In this document: positions 32,925-48,036 of the stretch, in pieces
How positions within the stretch are numbered: position 1 is the first letter of the stretch
Layout of the letters: each line of letters opens with the position of its first letter
NCBI RefSeq assembly: GCF_029852145.1
Contig: NC_079977.1
Location: 7,770,837-7,834,836 of the forward strand
Source: Microplitis mediator
Taxonomy: Eukaryota; Arthropoda; Insecta; Hymenoptera; Braconidae
Direction: 5' to 3'
DNA length: 64,000 nt
Notes under the pieces: generated by a model
What the model was told of the DNA's origin: nothing
The model's database searches: none
Seen by the model: only the letters and a program-made list of their open reading frames with translations
Translations under genes and position numbers: made by a program

Positions 32925-33646
32925 GGTGCTCTTACCGTATATCTGGTTTTCAAATTCTGTTGAAAAAATTTTAAATGTACGTAAAGGTCTGGACAATGAG
33001 GCGACGTCTACAACTGTCTAATTACTATAGACTGCAGCTGACGTTTTATCATTTACCTGACGTCAAAACTTAAAGTATATGATAAAACTCGAAGCCTATT
33101 GTCTAAGTACGAATTAACAGCTCTGGCGCCAAAACAGATCATTTAATGATAATTTTGTTAGTACATTTAAATTTGGTACTCTTGGTTCAGTCCATAATAA
33201 TTACTTTAAAATATTTATATTTCAATACTCGGAAACAATTTTCATTGTTTATATTTTATAATTCTGTAGAAAATGTCTTGGATGATAATTAAATATCAAT
33301 GAAACATAATAATAGATAACTTTAATATTTTTATCATCAGGTTCAATGCTCGAAGCGCTCGAAAATATATTCACGGTGATGTTTTCAAGCTCTTTCAGTT
33401 TTGGAAATGCAAGCATGAGTATATATATTTTTTTAAATGTATTATTGCATTTATGCTTATAATAGATATTGTTTATTATTTACTATTAATTTATTTATAT
33501 AAATTATGGACATAGATTGTGTCCATCAGAAACTGGGTAGGGTAAGAGCACCAGTACCCAGCCCGAAACCAGTAGCCAGACACCTCATGTTAAATTATAT
33601 CTATATTTTGAGCCAATGTTAATATATATGACCACCTGGCTACTGC
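32925..33646. other. Non-coding DNA between two transposon ends, block A
   Basis: Single-copy-looking sequence with a GAGCTCTTTCAG/CTCGAAAATATATTCA phrase (33355-33400) related to that at 21484-21540, and a GC-richer stretch at 33530-33600 (CACCAGTACCCAGCCCG). No gene. Copies: 48037-48758 and from 63332 to the window end. Confidence 0.4.
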
Positions 33647-35476
33647 CCCGTATGAAAAAGCAATATATGGTTAAAATATATAAAATCATATATGTTTGCA
33701 ACAGAACAATATATGATATATTATATTGTATATTATAAAAAATCATATAGAGATTTTCGCTGATTTAATATAAAATTATATACAGTAGTAAATATATGTA
33801 TTCCATATATGTAACTTATATTTTTTTTATATTAAGCTATATACATATATACATTTACATTTACCTTATAATACATTGTATATTTCCTTTTATATTCAAA
33901 AAATATAAAATTTTTTTATGAAATGAAATATATGGTAGCATATAATTTATATTATATATGGCACCATACATTTTCTTTGTTATATTGAAGCATATATTTT
34001 ATTCGGTGTATGCATGTATTAGGGTGATCCAAAAAATAACAAATTTTTTTTTTTTTCTCGGAAACAGATTCAAAAGTTTCATTTAGATAAAAAAAAGACG
34101 CCTGTGAAAATTAGAGCTCTTAATATTAACTTTAAGAGCTTCCTCATCGCACTTTTCTATTTTCCGTAAGAATAATGGAAAAAATTTTTTTTACGTCTTC
34201 TGATTTTTACAAGTAGCTAACGATGCGTCATAGGAATAATTGGCAGGCCTATTTTTCTAGGGAATTAAATGCTCTACAAAAAAAGATTCTTATCATTTTT
34301 TGAGGAATCTATTTGTTCAAAAGTTATTTGAGGTTGAAGTCAAATTCATATTAAATTTTGAGATTATCTTACTTTTTCGGCGAAACTATCAGACCTATTA
34401 CAAAATATCATGAAACCTTTTTTGTAGACAATTTTAGTCCCTAGAAGTTAATTTGAATTAAGTTTTTCCGAATTCCGCATTGTTTTCTAGTTATTTTTAT
34501 TTTAAAGTCAAGCTCTTAAAATCGATCAGAAGACTATTTGTTTTATCAAATGAAAAATTATTTTCTAAAAATTTAAAGCTAAAAATCGGGGTAAAATATG
34601 AAAAATTGTCAGTGAGCTTTACTGTATGTAATTTTAATTTTCCTATAAAAAAATTTCTTATCAAATTTATCGTATCAGTCATCTTCTTAATAGAATTTTG
34701 ATTCAAGTTTTAATAAAATTTTTTTTTGGAGTTATCAAATATAAAAAAAAAAGATTCTCCAAGAGCTTATAATTGTCATGATGATCATATCTCTCATTTT
34801 TTAAACAGAATATTTATTTATACCAAACCCAGAAAATTTATCACCGTTATTTTATATCGTTTTGATTAATGATTACTATAACTTTTCGGAGCTCAAAACC
34901 ACCCTTGGACCCACCCTCTAGAACTTGTAAAATTCTGTTTAGTATAAAATCTAGGGAGATACTTTTATTTTATTAGATTTGAATGATTTCTATTTCTTTT
35001 CTTCACATATCAATTCTATTTTAACAATTATTTAATTGGCTATTATTATACCATCAAAAATGAGTCTTTGATACGTAATAAGAGACTAAACCATTTTATC
35101 ATTTTAGACGAAAAAATTCCAATTGTAGCAGCTGTAAATGTTAAGATGATAAAAAAAAAAAAGTTATGATATTTGAAATGACAAAATTAAAGTCATTTGT
35201 GGCTTATGTACATATGTGTGAGTCAGAATTGTTAACATAATACTTAGAAATATAATTTCATACAAACATTTACTAAATTTAATATTTATTATTATTACTT
35301 TTATAATTTTTTTGAATTTGTAAAATACAAATGTCTTCTAATGAAAATGATAAAAAAGTCCTCAAAATTAACTCAATTGATTTTATTTGTTGAATAAAAA
35401 ATTTTTATCAAAATGCCTGTTAGTCATATTATTTTATTAATTCACTTATAACTTCTGATGTACATATATATTTTTT
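33647..35476 (+). mobile_element. Internally deleted, right-truncated relative of the 5.9-kb transposon (A-B joint)
   Basis: Left end CCCGTATGAAAAAGC at 33647. Bases 34540-35030 and 35031-35470 match the transposon in inverted orientation relative to block A (compare 50160-50720 and 52840-53285), but the join ATTCTATTTTAACAATT near 35025 skips about 2.1 kb containing the whole main transposase frame. The right side is cut by the AACTTCCCGC repeat at 35477. It is a typical non-autonomous deletion derivative. Only its first 193 bases are shared by blocks A and B (33647-33839, 48759-48951). Confidence 0.7.
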
Positions 35477-35628
35477 AACTTCCCGCTAAGAAAATCGACG
35501 ATATTCGGAAAATTGGGAAGTTATTGTTTTCACCCCGATTTTCGAAAGTCGAGTTTTCATCAGATGTCGACGTTTTGAGGTCCTAGGAAGCTATTCTGAC
35601 TATTTTCAGAATGATGTCCGAGTGTATG

Positions 35629-35706
<78 letters not shown>

Positions 35707-36210
35707 CTCTTTGTAACTTTTTAAGTAATGAATCGATTCGGATGGTTGAGGTAGCAATCGAAAGAGCTTGTTGGCCCTCAACTTTCCTGATAATTTCAGA
35801 TCATTTGATCAAGCAGACTCGAAAATATTGGCGAATTACGAAAAAAAAAAATTTTTTTTTTAGTTTTTTAGTGATTTCTCAGAAACGACTCGAACGATCG
35901 ACTTCAAAATCTAATCAGCTCTAGAACTTTATAAGCCGCGTCGAATGCCACCTCAACCATCTCAATCGGTTAATTTGTTCGAGAGATATCGTTGGCGAAA
36001 GAAATGGTAAAAAACGGTTTTTTTCGATCATCTCTGAAGTGACTCATCCGATCAATTTCAAAATTTAATCAGCTCTAGAATTCAATAAAACGCGCCGATT
36101 ACCGCCCCAAACGTCAAAATAGGTTGATTAGTTCAAAAGATATCGGCGCTGAAGAGTTAAAAAAATAACATTTTATGTTATTTTTTCCGGATAAATCAAA
36201 ATATAATGTG
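35477..36210 (+). repeat. AACTTCCCGC dispersed repeat, block B
   Basis: Same repeat with uninterrupted right side: where A has the foldback insertion at TA, here the sequence runs AAATCAAAATATAATGTG. Left flank (GTACATATATATTTTTT) belongs to the deleted transposon 33647-35476, which the repeat truncates. Confidence 0.5.
35631..35703. repeat. (TG)n microsatellite, block B
   Basis: 73 bases of TG repeat at the position of the block A tract. Confidence 0.95.
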
Positions 36211-36701
36211 CTAAAATGTGTCTGATATCATACCAACTCTTTCTCTTTATAGTCTCTTTCGATCATCAGATAATGTCATGTAACTTGTTCCTTAGTTTTA
36301 AACATACTGTCAGCAAAAAATTGAAAAAACCCAGTCTTTAATGTTTTTCTCGGATATTCCATATATCATTGCTCTGACCTAAGTCAAAACTCATTCAAAT
36401 CTTGATTTCGATCACTGACATTGATTTCTGCCTCAATACATTTATTTCAGAGAACATAATCGATAATAAAAATTTAAAAGCAGCTTCTTCATTAATGATT
36501 TTCGATTCTTAACTTTTCAAACTCTAGCATAAAACGTAACTTGTTAGAGCTTGAAAAGCTCATAAAAAATAATAGCAGGTAATAGCATTTTCGATCTAGA
36601 AGAGCTTGAAAATATATTCAAAGGAATGTTTACAAGCTCCTTGAGCTCGAAAACAGCGGGAAGTTCTGGGGCTGGCCCACAGGGTCAACCGACGCCCAGA
36701 T

Positions 36702-37827
36702 TTTTTTTTCAGTATAGTACATAAGTAGACGATACAATTAATCGTCATACTTAATTTAAACTCTGTAACACATATATTTAAAAAACGGGAATACACTAAC
36801 GTTTGACACTCTCGCAAACTCCTTTAGAAGTTGAATCTATTAAATCCGGTTTGTGAGAGATACTTACACAGAAAGAAAAGTTATCTTGAATTAAGAAAAT
36901 ATTTTGGAAGCCAAATGTTTTCGGGAATCAAATCAAGATTTTCTTGAGCCAAGAGAATTTGTCTTGATTAAAAAAAATTTGCCTTGGTCGGAGAAAATTT
37001 CTACTTTATCTGAGAAAATTTAGGTTTCTAAAAAAATTTTCTTGAATCAAGAATATTTATCTTCAGTCGAGAATTTTTTTTTCTGTGTACATGACAAAGT
37101 TAATGTTCATGCCGAATTTAAACTATGTACCATATATATTCAATGAACGGAAGCATATTAACCTTGAACGCCCCGCGAACCCCCTTAGGAGTTGATTTTA
37201 TTAAAGCCGTTTCATGAGGGGCACCTACATGACATAATAAACGTTCACGCTGAATTTCAACTCTGTAACGTATGTATTTGCATAACGGAAGCATATTAAC
37301 GCTTGACGCAAACCCCCTTAGGAGTAAAGTTTTTCGAAGCAGTTTTATAAGGGATACCTACATGACATAATAAACGCTCACTCTGAATTTCAACTTTGTA
37401 ACACATATATTTTAAAAAGGGAAGTATCTTAACGTTTGATGCCCCCGCATCTCCTTTTGGAAGCCGATTTTATCATAGCCATTTAGTGGGGTATACTTGC
37501 ATGACATAATAAACGTTCAGGCCGAATTTTGAGTCAGTTACACCTATACTCAAAAAACAGGAGTATATCATCGTTTGACGCCCCCGCGAACCCCCTTTGG
37601 AGTTGATTTTATTAAAGTCGTTTCATGAGGGATCCCTAAATGACATAATAAACGTTCATGCCGAATTTCAACACTGTAACGTATGTATTTGAAAAACGGA
37701 AGCATATTAACGCTTGAAGCCCACGCAAACCCTGTTAGGAGTAAATTTTATTAACGCCCTTATGAAGAATACCTATATTACATATCAAACGTTCACGCTG
37801 AATTTTAAATCCGTAAGCCTTATAGTT
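36702..37827. repeat. 139-bp satellite-like array, block B
   Basis: Copy of the block A array, with the same MITE in the same unit. Confidence 0.75.
36867..37087. mobile_element. 221-bp MITE (CACAGAAAG type), block B
   Basis: Copy of the block A MITE in the same site, so it predates the duplication. Confidence 0.8.
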
Positions 37828-37846
37828 CCAGAGATACTATATTGAA

Positions 37847-39012
37847 TAGGTTTACATTCTTATTTAGTTACAAATAAGTCAGATTAGACTCTTTTATTTT
37901 GACTGTTCAATAAACTGTAATATACGATTCAGTTGACAGAAACAATTGATAAATGAAACAAACTCTAATCTATAAAAAAAATATAAAAAACAATTAACGC
38001 TAATGGAATCAAAACAATTGATGGCTGTAATTTAACTGTTTTTTTCTTATACTTTTAGACAAATAATTTAAATACCCGAATCCTGAGTTATAATTGATTT
38101 AAAAAGTAGCCTATATTGTAAGTGACAGCATCTTGTATATGTATAAAAAATTTCATCTCAATCAGATAAGTGGTTGATTAGTTATAAAGGTACAAACCGA
38201 CAGAGAGACAGACAGACGAAAATTCCAAAAAGGGTAGATAATGTATGAGTAGGTCATAAAAATGATATTTGACGCATAATTCGAAATAAAAACGCCATGT
38301 ACAGACAGAGCCTATAGATTTATATATATGTAAAGGTACACAAAAACGGGTGATAAATAATATAAATGATTATTTATAGGTTATGATCTTCATTTATTTT
38401 ACATATTGTGTAAGATATGTTATTTTGTCTTTTTAATCCTATATATCATACAAAAAATTAAAAAAATTCAAGGAATAAATTAAATCGATTTACATTCTTA
38501 CTTAGTTACTTTTAAGTCAGATGAGACACTCTTATTTTGACTGTTTACTAAAGTTAGTTAGTTCTTCAATAAGGCATTGGGATAACCTATCAATTTAATT
38601 GACAGAAACAATTGATAAATGAAACAAAATCTAATCTATGAAAAAAAACATAAAAAACAATTGATATGCGTTATATAGAAACAATTGACGCTAATGGAAT
38701 AAAAACAATTGATGGCTGTAATTTAACTGTTTTTCTATTGTACTTTTAGAAAAATAATTTATATATCCGAATTCTGATTTATAATTAATTTAAAAAGTAG
38801 CCTATATTCTAAGTGACAGCATCTTGTATATGTATAAAAAATTTCATCTCAATCAGATGAGTGGTTAATCAGTTATAAAGGTACAAACAGACAGACAAAA
38901 ATTCCAAAAAGGGTAAATACAGTATGAGTAGGTCATAAAAATGATATTTTGACGCATAATTCGAAATAAAAACACCATGTACAGACAGAGCCTATCGATT
39001 TATATATTAGTA
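37847..39012. repeat. Imperfect tandem repeat of about 640 bp, block B
   Basis: Copy of the block A repeat. Confidence 0.6.
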
Positions 39013-39367
39013 TAGATTATTATATAATTTTCGAGGGATTCGAACATGGGTTCATGGAATCAGAAGTATTGTTTGCTACGTGTGTAGCTACATCGAAATC
39101 ATAATAAACCGGAGAAATTCTGTATTAAAACTGTGGTTAAATAAATTTTGATGTATGATTAATAATTAATTCTACTAATAAATAAATTTTAATTATTATT
39201 TCAATGAATTCTAGGGTTACTATAAGAGAAATCGAATCTTGTGTTTAATTTTTTTACAAATACTGCATTTTAATAAATTACAATTCAACCATTTACAATT
39301 TTCCCCCAAACAATTAGTTTATATTTTCAAATTTTATAATTTATTGATGCTATAATTTCATCTTATT

Positions 39368-39765
39368 CCAAAATGATTGATGATTTCTTGACTTTAATAT
39401 CGCCGTTAGGTATATAATACTTCTAATGGCTTCTTTCTCTGAGTTTTTACCTTGTAGAACCATCAACTGGCTAAATGGACCGATGAAGTTTCTATGGATA
39501 AATATAATCAATTTCGATTATAAGCTTTCAGTTTTTTTTTTGTTTATTATTGTAAATATATATTCTACATATCTTAATGCTATCAATGCCCTTTCTAACT
39601 CAAAAGCTCAACGATTGATTAGGAATTTTCGTATTTATAAAGTATCTTTTGATTTCGAAGTCAATCGATCCTTTAATGTATTCCATATGTGATCTTATTT
39701 TAAAACTCAGAACATTACATGTAATTTTAGATGAACCATCAATCTTATCATAAAAACCAAAGAAT
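39368..39765 (-). pseudogene. Possible degraded coding fragment, unidentified (block B)
   Basis: Copy of the block A fragment with the same breaks. Confidence 0.25.
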
Positions 39766-40579
39766 ACTTTTTAACAATTAAACTTCAAACTTAATTTATT
39801 TGATTCTATATTGAGATGATTGGATTCCATATAATTATTGGACGTTTAATATTCTATTAGGTTTTTTATTTAAACTATCGGATCTGATTTCAAGTAGGAC
39901 ACTAAAATATTTCATAATTAAACTATACACTCGAATTATTTATCAAATTTTGAATTGATCATTAATAATATAGTAAAAAAGCACAGAATACTTTTCTGTA
40001 GATAATTTAATTCTTTTCAACTTCAATATTTGGCATTTAACTTGAAAAATTTTGACAATTTTTTTTTGTTCTATAGTCTTGAGAATGTTTGACAATGTCA
40101 AAATAAAATTTATTTTGTAATTAATGTTTATTTGAAAGGTTGAAATAATTAAATAATGAGAAATCAACTTCCTTTTTAGCCGCCGAATGGCCTGTTCTTT
40201 TTTGCTAAGGTGCGTATATTATTTTTCGTTCGACGAAGCCGGAAAGTGACAACTTCGTTCAGGACAACGGCCGGAAAGTTGCCTTTTTCCGGCCGGACGG
40301 CAAAAAAGTCCTTTATAACTATATTTATTTCTATAAACAATTTATTCAACGTTTTCATATTATTTTATTTATTACATTTATTATATTTTCTTTCATTCAA
40401 TGCGCTTGAGAATTTTCAATTATGGAAATCTGACCAATGAATTTAAATATTCGGGTGCTCAGCTGGTGAAAACTTTGTATCAGCCAATAGATTTTGATTT
40501 TCAAGTTAAATGGCGTTTCCTTGGGAAACATTAAAAGCTTAAATAAGTTGCTGTTAAGTCTTCGACTTTAATTAGCAAC

Positions 40580-41111
40580 ATGTCATCAAACAAGAAAGAC
40601 ATGCCGTCAGGATTCATATTCGTAAGTGTTTTGTAATATATTGTAATATATTGTAATATACTTAGTGAATTATTTATTTCATATATTCAATAGATATATT
40701 TTTATATTTATGAATAATTTTTTTTTTTAAACTCTGTATTAGCAATCAGAACATACATCATTGAAACCATTTGTGTTAAGAGCTGAGGCTACACCACCAC
40801 AGAGAAATGAAGATGTAAGTAAGAATTTAAAATATCTTGTTAAATATTGTAAATTTTATTATATACATTTAGTTATTAAAATCTAACTTTCATTTAATAG
40901 CTATCACATTTGTATTCGGCGCCATGTAGTCCAGCTGAGGTGGTAAGTAGTATTTTTAAAATTATAACAATGTACACTTTTGCATTTTCTCTGTTGATAA
41001 CAGATATTTGAATTGTTGATAGCAATAAATAGTTGATATTAATTATAATATTAATTCTTTCAGGAAAAAAAATTAAAAGAAAAAGAAACGCCAGTAAAAA
41101 AAAACAAATAG
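40580..41111 (+). CDS. Small four-exon gene of unknown function, block B copy
   Basis: Exons 40580-40621, 40743-40814, 40901-40942 and 41064-41111. I see no exon or splice-site difference from the block A copy, and the 5' flank including the GC-richer island and CCAAT phrase is also retained, so both copies could be expressed. Confidence 0.72.
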
Positions 41112-42598
41112 CGAGGAAAACATATCTTTGTTTATTTGGTGATACATTTTAATTTGAATTTCGGGTAGTAAAGATTTCACGATTATTTTTGAATATGTAA
41201 TGAAATGCGAGGGGATTATAATTTATGTATTTATTATAAGAACACATGTATTGTCATTTTTTTTATAATTTATTTTATTTTTTTATAACTATTTTAATTA
41301 TAATTGAAGACATGTAGTTAATATGAACATTATGTTAATAGATTATTGAATTTGTAATGTGTAATTTGTGTAATTAAATATAAAATAATTAAAGTATTAT
41401 TTGTAATTTGTCAAGTATAATATAATTGATATGTATTTTTATTCCTCAGTACTTTTCCCATTGTTATATAGAATTCTTAATATTCATAATTACAATTTCT
41501 ATTATCAGTCAATATTATTTATTTACTTTCTCATACTATTTAAATATATATATAAACTCTCCATATATATTAATATAACAATTTATATAAGCTATTAAAG
41601 TTCTTTGTAAATTTATGATATCTTTATTAAACGAAAGTATAGTAAAATTACAAAATTTAGTATCGTAATGAAATGCTATTGTATATTCATTTTACATGCA
41701 CTCGTCGAACGTTTTACCACAACAATATGTATACTTATGGTAACAATACCGTATCCCGACATGAAAAAACTTTATATGTGGAAAAAATATACTTTAAAAT
41801 ATATGAATATTATAATGTGATATATTGCACAATATATAAAATAATATTTATATTTTTGCCGTATTAATATATGATAATATATTGAAAAAAAATATATTGC
41901 TACAATATATTAATTATATAACTTTTATATCAATATAACTTTTTTTATGTATGTTTAGCATATATATCTTGGTATATTTTATTATATATTGATATATTGT
42001 ATTGAAAGTAGTATATTTATTAATATACAGTATGATTTATACGGTTTATATAAGTTTTCCAGTATATTGCAAAATATATGGTACTCCATATATTTTTCGT
42101 ACTATGGTATGTTACATAATAAAAACCTTGCATTTTAGTTTGTAATTTTCATTTCTACCCGTATGAAAATAACATATATGTTTTAAATATAATGAAAAAA
42201 TATATTTCTGTTTTATATTATAAAATATATTTCAACCATATATAGTAAAATATAGTTCTGTTATATATTATAAAATATATTTCAACCATATATAGTTAAA
42301 TATATTTCTGTTATATATTACAAAATATATTTTAACCGTATATAGTAAAATATATTTTTGTTATATATTATAAAGTATATGTTTACCATATATAGTAAAA
42401 TCAAAAGACACGGTCGTGTCTCGCGCCAACTATGCATCGAATCGTGCGAGAGCGCGATAATTTTTACTGTGTATTTATATGAACGAACTATTAAGTTGTT
42501 GATATTCAAATTTCCAAATTAAATTATAAAAAATCCACCCTCTTATAATGAATCAGTAAAAAGTACTGCAAATCAGTGAATATTCACTGATTGGACTA

Positions 42599-42903
42599 CA
42601 CTCAGAAAATTAAATGATAGGAATTATCATCTAGTGATGGTAAAATTTTTACTATCAATCCGATAGTAGTGAATATTATCTAAATGATTGTTTAAATCAT
42701 CTAGATTATAATAAAATTAATTTCAATCCCTGATAGTAACTGTTATCATCCTGATGGTAATTTTTACCATCCTGATATTATTAACTCTATTAAAAAAAAA
42801 TTATAACACTAACTATCTTTGCATTTAAAAACTTTCGAATCATTTTAGATGATTGAAATTAAAAATTTAGGATAATAAACACAATTACTTAATTTTCTGA
42901 GTG
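42599..42903. mobile_element. 305-bp MITE (CACTCAG type), block B
   Basis: Copy of the block A insertion. Confidence 0.8.
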
Positions 42904-43931
42904 TACTTTTCACTGATTCATTCCAAGAGAGTAGTGAATTTTGAGTTAAAATAGCTTTAGATACGCCATATAAATGAATGATTCTCCTTCGATTGCGACT
43001 TTAATCGAATTATTGGGCTCAGTACCTAAAAAGTTATACCTCATAGCAACATCTTATGCGCTAAATGTGGATATTTTCATATATTATAAATTTTATTATA
43101 CTCATTTGTGCTATATATTGTAAAAAAAGAGAACAATAGCCGTAAAAATATATCAACTGGTAACGATGAGAGCGTATATTATTCATATTATTATATTTAT
43201 AATATAAATAAAAGATTTCACTACCTGGATGGTAAAATTTATAATCCTTGATATTTATAAAAGTTTATAATTTTTATTATCACACATAAAAATAGGTAAC
43301 ATTAATTTGGTACAGTTTATGATCCAAAGTTTGTATCGTTTATTATATGATCTGTTACTTATAATTGAAAACTATCGTTTATAAATATTATCATCAAAAT
43401 AATAACCGTTGAAAACTACAATTTTAAGCCCTGTGATAAAAGATGATAATAGTTAAACCACCAGAGCTAATTGAAGTTTTCTTCTTTCACTGACTACGGT
43501 TTATTTTTTAATTTTATTATTTATTTTCCTAAGAGTAATGTACAAAAAATGCTCTAAGTAAATGTGCAATTTTTTTTATCAGCTATAAATTGGACCAACT
43601 TATTTAAATTGTAGTTTTAAAAAATAAATGTAAATAAGTTAACAAAGTCTTTAATCCATTTTTTCGTATCACAACTCAATCATTACACAAATAAAAAAAA
43701 ATATATATGTACATCAGTAGTTATAAGTGAATTAATAAAATAATATGACTAACAGGCATTTTGATAAAAATTTTTCATTCAACAAATAAAATCAATTGAG
43801 TTAATTTTGAGGACTTTTTTATCATTTTCATTAGAAGACATTTGTATTTTACAAATACAAAAAAATTATAAAAGTAATAATAATAAATATTAAATTTAGT
43901 AACTGTTTGTATAAAATTATATTTCTAAGTA

Positions 43932-46148
43932 TTATGTTAACAATTCTGACTCACACATATGTACATAAGCCACAAATGACTTTAATTTTGTCATTTCAAA
44001 TATCATAACTTTTTTTTTTTTATCACCTTAACATTTACAGCTGCTACAATTGGAATTTTTTCGTCTAAAATGATAAAATGGTTTAGTCTCTTATTACGTA
44101 TCAAAGACTCATTTTTGATGGTATAATAATAGCCAATTAAATAATTGTCTTCTTGAAGTTTTGTTTTTAAGTTTATGAAACTTTGAATTTCCAAAATTTT
44201 ACCATTTTGCAATATAACATTAAAATTTACTCTTTTGTTTTCGCGTTTATATTTCACACTTGTTTAATTTCTTGATTAACCAAACATCTATTGTAAGTAA
44301 ATATTAGTGTATTTAGATCTATTGTTATATTCAAGCTTTTTAACGCTAAATGTTGGTCCACAGGTAATGTATTTATTAACATTTTTTGCCCAATTATTAT
44401 ACATTTGTCAACTTTCTGATCTTTCGCTGGTTTACGATTCATCAAACGATCTAGATATTTTTTTTGTTGAAAGTCTAAATCGTTTTTACAAAGATTAAAT
44501 AATCGATCGATGACACATTTCAATCTAAATGAGTCACAAATTTGAGTAATTACCCCATTACGACTTTTTACGTAATTTTCTAATGTCTGGTTAAAATCTT
44601 TTTATATAAAGGCACTATGTGTCCAGAGTGGGCCCCAATTTTCAACGCTACTGACCAAATGGGCTAACAAATGAACATTAAAGCTGACGAATTTTTCACC
44701 ATTCAGCTCTTGAACTCATAGAATAAAATTATTCAAGCATTTATTGGCATAAACTAATTCTGACTTCAGTATCGATCGTTTGACATGAATTGCTTTCCCA
44801 TCCACTAACAATGCCCAGTGATTAACATATTCTTTTGAGAAATACATTTCAAGCACAGGCAGACTATATGCTAAGAGAAAAACTACCCACTCATGGGCTT
44901 TCATGTGATGACGATCTTTCAAAGGCCGTGGTGTCCGTGAAAAATAAGAGGTTGGAAGAAACGACGTAATAAACGAATCTACCAATTCAAGAGCTCCTCC
45001 GATATAAAATTTTTCGCCCTTATAAGATGGAGTAAACCATAGGTCTGCGAATTGACGACACACTCCCAATCCAACACAATGCATCCACTCAGCATCCAAA
45101 TTATGAATGATATCATAGTTTTGAAGTTCACATAAAACAGATATTTTTTTGATTCCTTTTCTATCGTCTTGTTTTTTTTTTTTTTTAGCATGCATTAAGG
45201 TTTGGTCATGGGTTCTTAATCCCTCATCGAAAAAATTTCCATCGATTACTTGATAAACTGTTGTAAATCCTCTGCCTTTACTTACTGTTATGCCTGGATG
45301 TAAACATAAACCGCATCCATACTTGCCATTTAACTGCTTTACCCCTTGCACAAATGGGCGAGCGACAGAATCACAAACACCCATCAAGGTTACAACACGT
45401 TTGTGATATGTTTGTCCTTTGTATGAATAAGTAAAGCCTTCACTTAGAAGTTTTTTAGCTTCATTCGTAAACGGCCTTAAGTATCCATTCATACTTTTTG
45501 GCTTACCAGACCCGAACCAGATAGAAGAAAGCATGATATGGTTCCTTCGTTCAAATGGATTTAATTCATTGATTGTACAAAGTATGGGGTAGATTGAAGT
45601 ATTGGAACTGTCAAAAATAGGTGCTCCATCTATGCTGTAATTGATCGAAATCATATCATCGTGAGTCACTTGTTTTTTGTACATTTTACCGTCGTAAATA
45701 ACTTCAATAGCATATTTGCATGCCTTCTTTCGATTGACGGAATACAAATAATGAGCATCAGATGTTTCAAATACTTCACGCAATTGGTCGATTAATGGCA
45801 AGTGTAAAAATGAGCCTTCATTAGACTTGGAATCAAATTCGTATGAATACTCATTACAACTACTTGGACAATTATTTTCACTACCTAAATAATTTCTACA
45901 TGCAACGCAAACATAGTAGAAATATTAAGTAAGTCGACAATATCTTGTGCAACTGTATAAGTGATATTACGTCGCCATTTGATAGCCAAGACGAGAAGAT
46001 TATTGACAAGATGACATTTAGGTAGCTTGGCTTGTTTGAATACAGAACTATGATCATTATCATTATTTGATAAGCATTATTTTTGGTTAATGCAAGTAGG
46101 ATCGGCATATTCATTAACATCTTGGTTAAGTGACTCAACTTCATGATA
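43932..46148 (-). pseudogene. CACTA-like transposase, decayed copy in block B
   Basis: Same remnant with the same stops (44716-44718 and 44602-44604) and frameshifts as block A; the main open piece is 44716-45801. Shared lesions show that the gene was dead before the duplication. Confidence 0.75.
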
Positions 46149-47015
46149 ATTCTTTAAGAAACATAATATTTAACTATTATTAATTTTATAAAAGAAGTAT
46201 TGCAAATTGCATGGAAAATAAATTAAACAATAATTATTACTCATGAAGAATACAATCCAAGTGAAATAGAATTGATATGTGAAGAAAAGAAATATAAATC
46301 ATTCAAATCTAATAAAATAAAAGTATCTCCCTAGATTTTATACTAAACAGAATTTTACAAGTTCTAGAGGGTGGGTCCAAGGGTGGTTTTGAGCTTCAAA
46401 AAGTTATAGTAATCATTAATCAAATCGATATAAAATAACGGTGATAAATTTTCTGGGTTTGGTATAAATAAATATTCTGTTTAAAAAATGAGAGATATGA
46501 TGAGATTAATGAAAGGATCATTTTCATAGAAATTTTAATGTCCTACTAAAATAATAACCTATAATTTTATCAAATTTTTCATTTTTACCCACAATCATAA
46601 GCTCTTGGAGAATCTTTTTTTTTTTTTATATTTGATAACTCCAAAAAAAAATTTTATTAAAACTTGAATCAAAATTCTATTAAAAAGATGACTGATACGA
46701 TAAATTTGATAAGAAATTTTTTTATAGGAAAATTAAAATTACATACAAAAAAGCTCACTGACAATTTTTCATATTTTACCCCGATTTTTAGCTTTAAATT
46801 TTTAGAAAATAATTTTTCATTTGATTACCCGAAAAAATATTATCGCGACGAATCAAAATTCTATCAGAACGATGAGAGATACGATAAAGTTGATGAAAAT
46901 TTTTTTTATAGGAAAATAAATTTTCTATCATAAAGATTTTATACAAATTTTTTGTATGCCCAATATTTCACCTGTAATTTACATTTAAATTTTAACAAAT
47001 GTTTGTTATATAATA

Positions 47016-47354
47016 CACTGAGCGAAAAAAATGTATATTTCCAATAAGAAATGCTTAATTGAAGTATTATTTTTCTTGAATAGTGACAAGGAAATATTTT
47101 CTTGTTCATAATGAAAATTTACACCTGTACACTGAGCAGGAAAATCAAGGTTAAACAACAAATAATTTCTTAAAATGATTTTGAACAATCTAATGCAATT
47201 ATTTATTTAAATATTTTTTTATTTTAAAAAAATAATTTCTTGCTATATGTCTATTTTTATTAAAAAAAAAATATATTTTATTGATGATCATCAAGCACAT
47301 AAAGCCTTGAAACAAGAAATTATTTCTTGTCAAAAGTATTTTTTTCGCCGTGTG
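47016..47354. mobile_element. 339-bp MITE (CACTGAGCG type), block B
   Basis: Copy of the block A MITE with C instead of A at 47023. Confidence 0.7.
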
Positions 47355-48036
47355 TAAAAAATTTATGAGTAAACTGATAAGTTGTTAATGAAAATAAGAA
47401 GTATTATTGTTTAGGTTAATAATAAATTTTCATTCTGACGATTTTGAATCAAGTGAATATTTTTACTTGAATTCATTTTTTTTTATCAGTATATATAACA
47501 CTGTACTTAGTGTGACTCACATCTTTGATATTTGAAACTTTTACACCAGATTATTTACATTATACCGGGAACTATTAATTTTTTATAGTGTAATTTTAAA
47601 CGAATTTTGAAGTGTTTTACGAACATAAGGGTTGATAAGGGAATAGTTTGTAGATTTGAGAGATTAATAGTCTAATCTAGAAAAATTCAATTTTTACCAT
47701 GGTCATACGAATAAGAAATTTTTTTTTCCATAGACAATATAAATATATGGTTTTATATATGATAAGAATATATTTTTCGTACGTGATAAAAATATAGTTT
47801 TCGTATATGAAAACAATATCTATTTTCATATATCATAAAAATATATTTTTTGTATATGATTGATATATATATTTTATACATGGTAAACATACACGGACTC
47901 GTATATGATGAGTATTATATTGTTTAATATAAAAAAAATATATCAGAAAATATAGTTAAATTCGCCACATATATTTTCTGATAATTATCATATATTTTTA
48001 CATATATTTTGACCATATATGTTATTTTCATAGGGG

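Larger units (their letters stand above)
42158..48036 (-). mobile_element. Same 5.9-kb transposon, block B
   Basis: Copy of the block A element. Its right terminal base (48036) is exactly where inverted similarity with block C ends. Confidence 0.6.
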
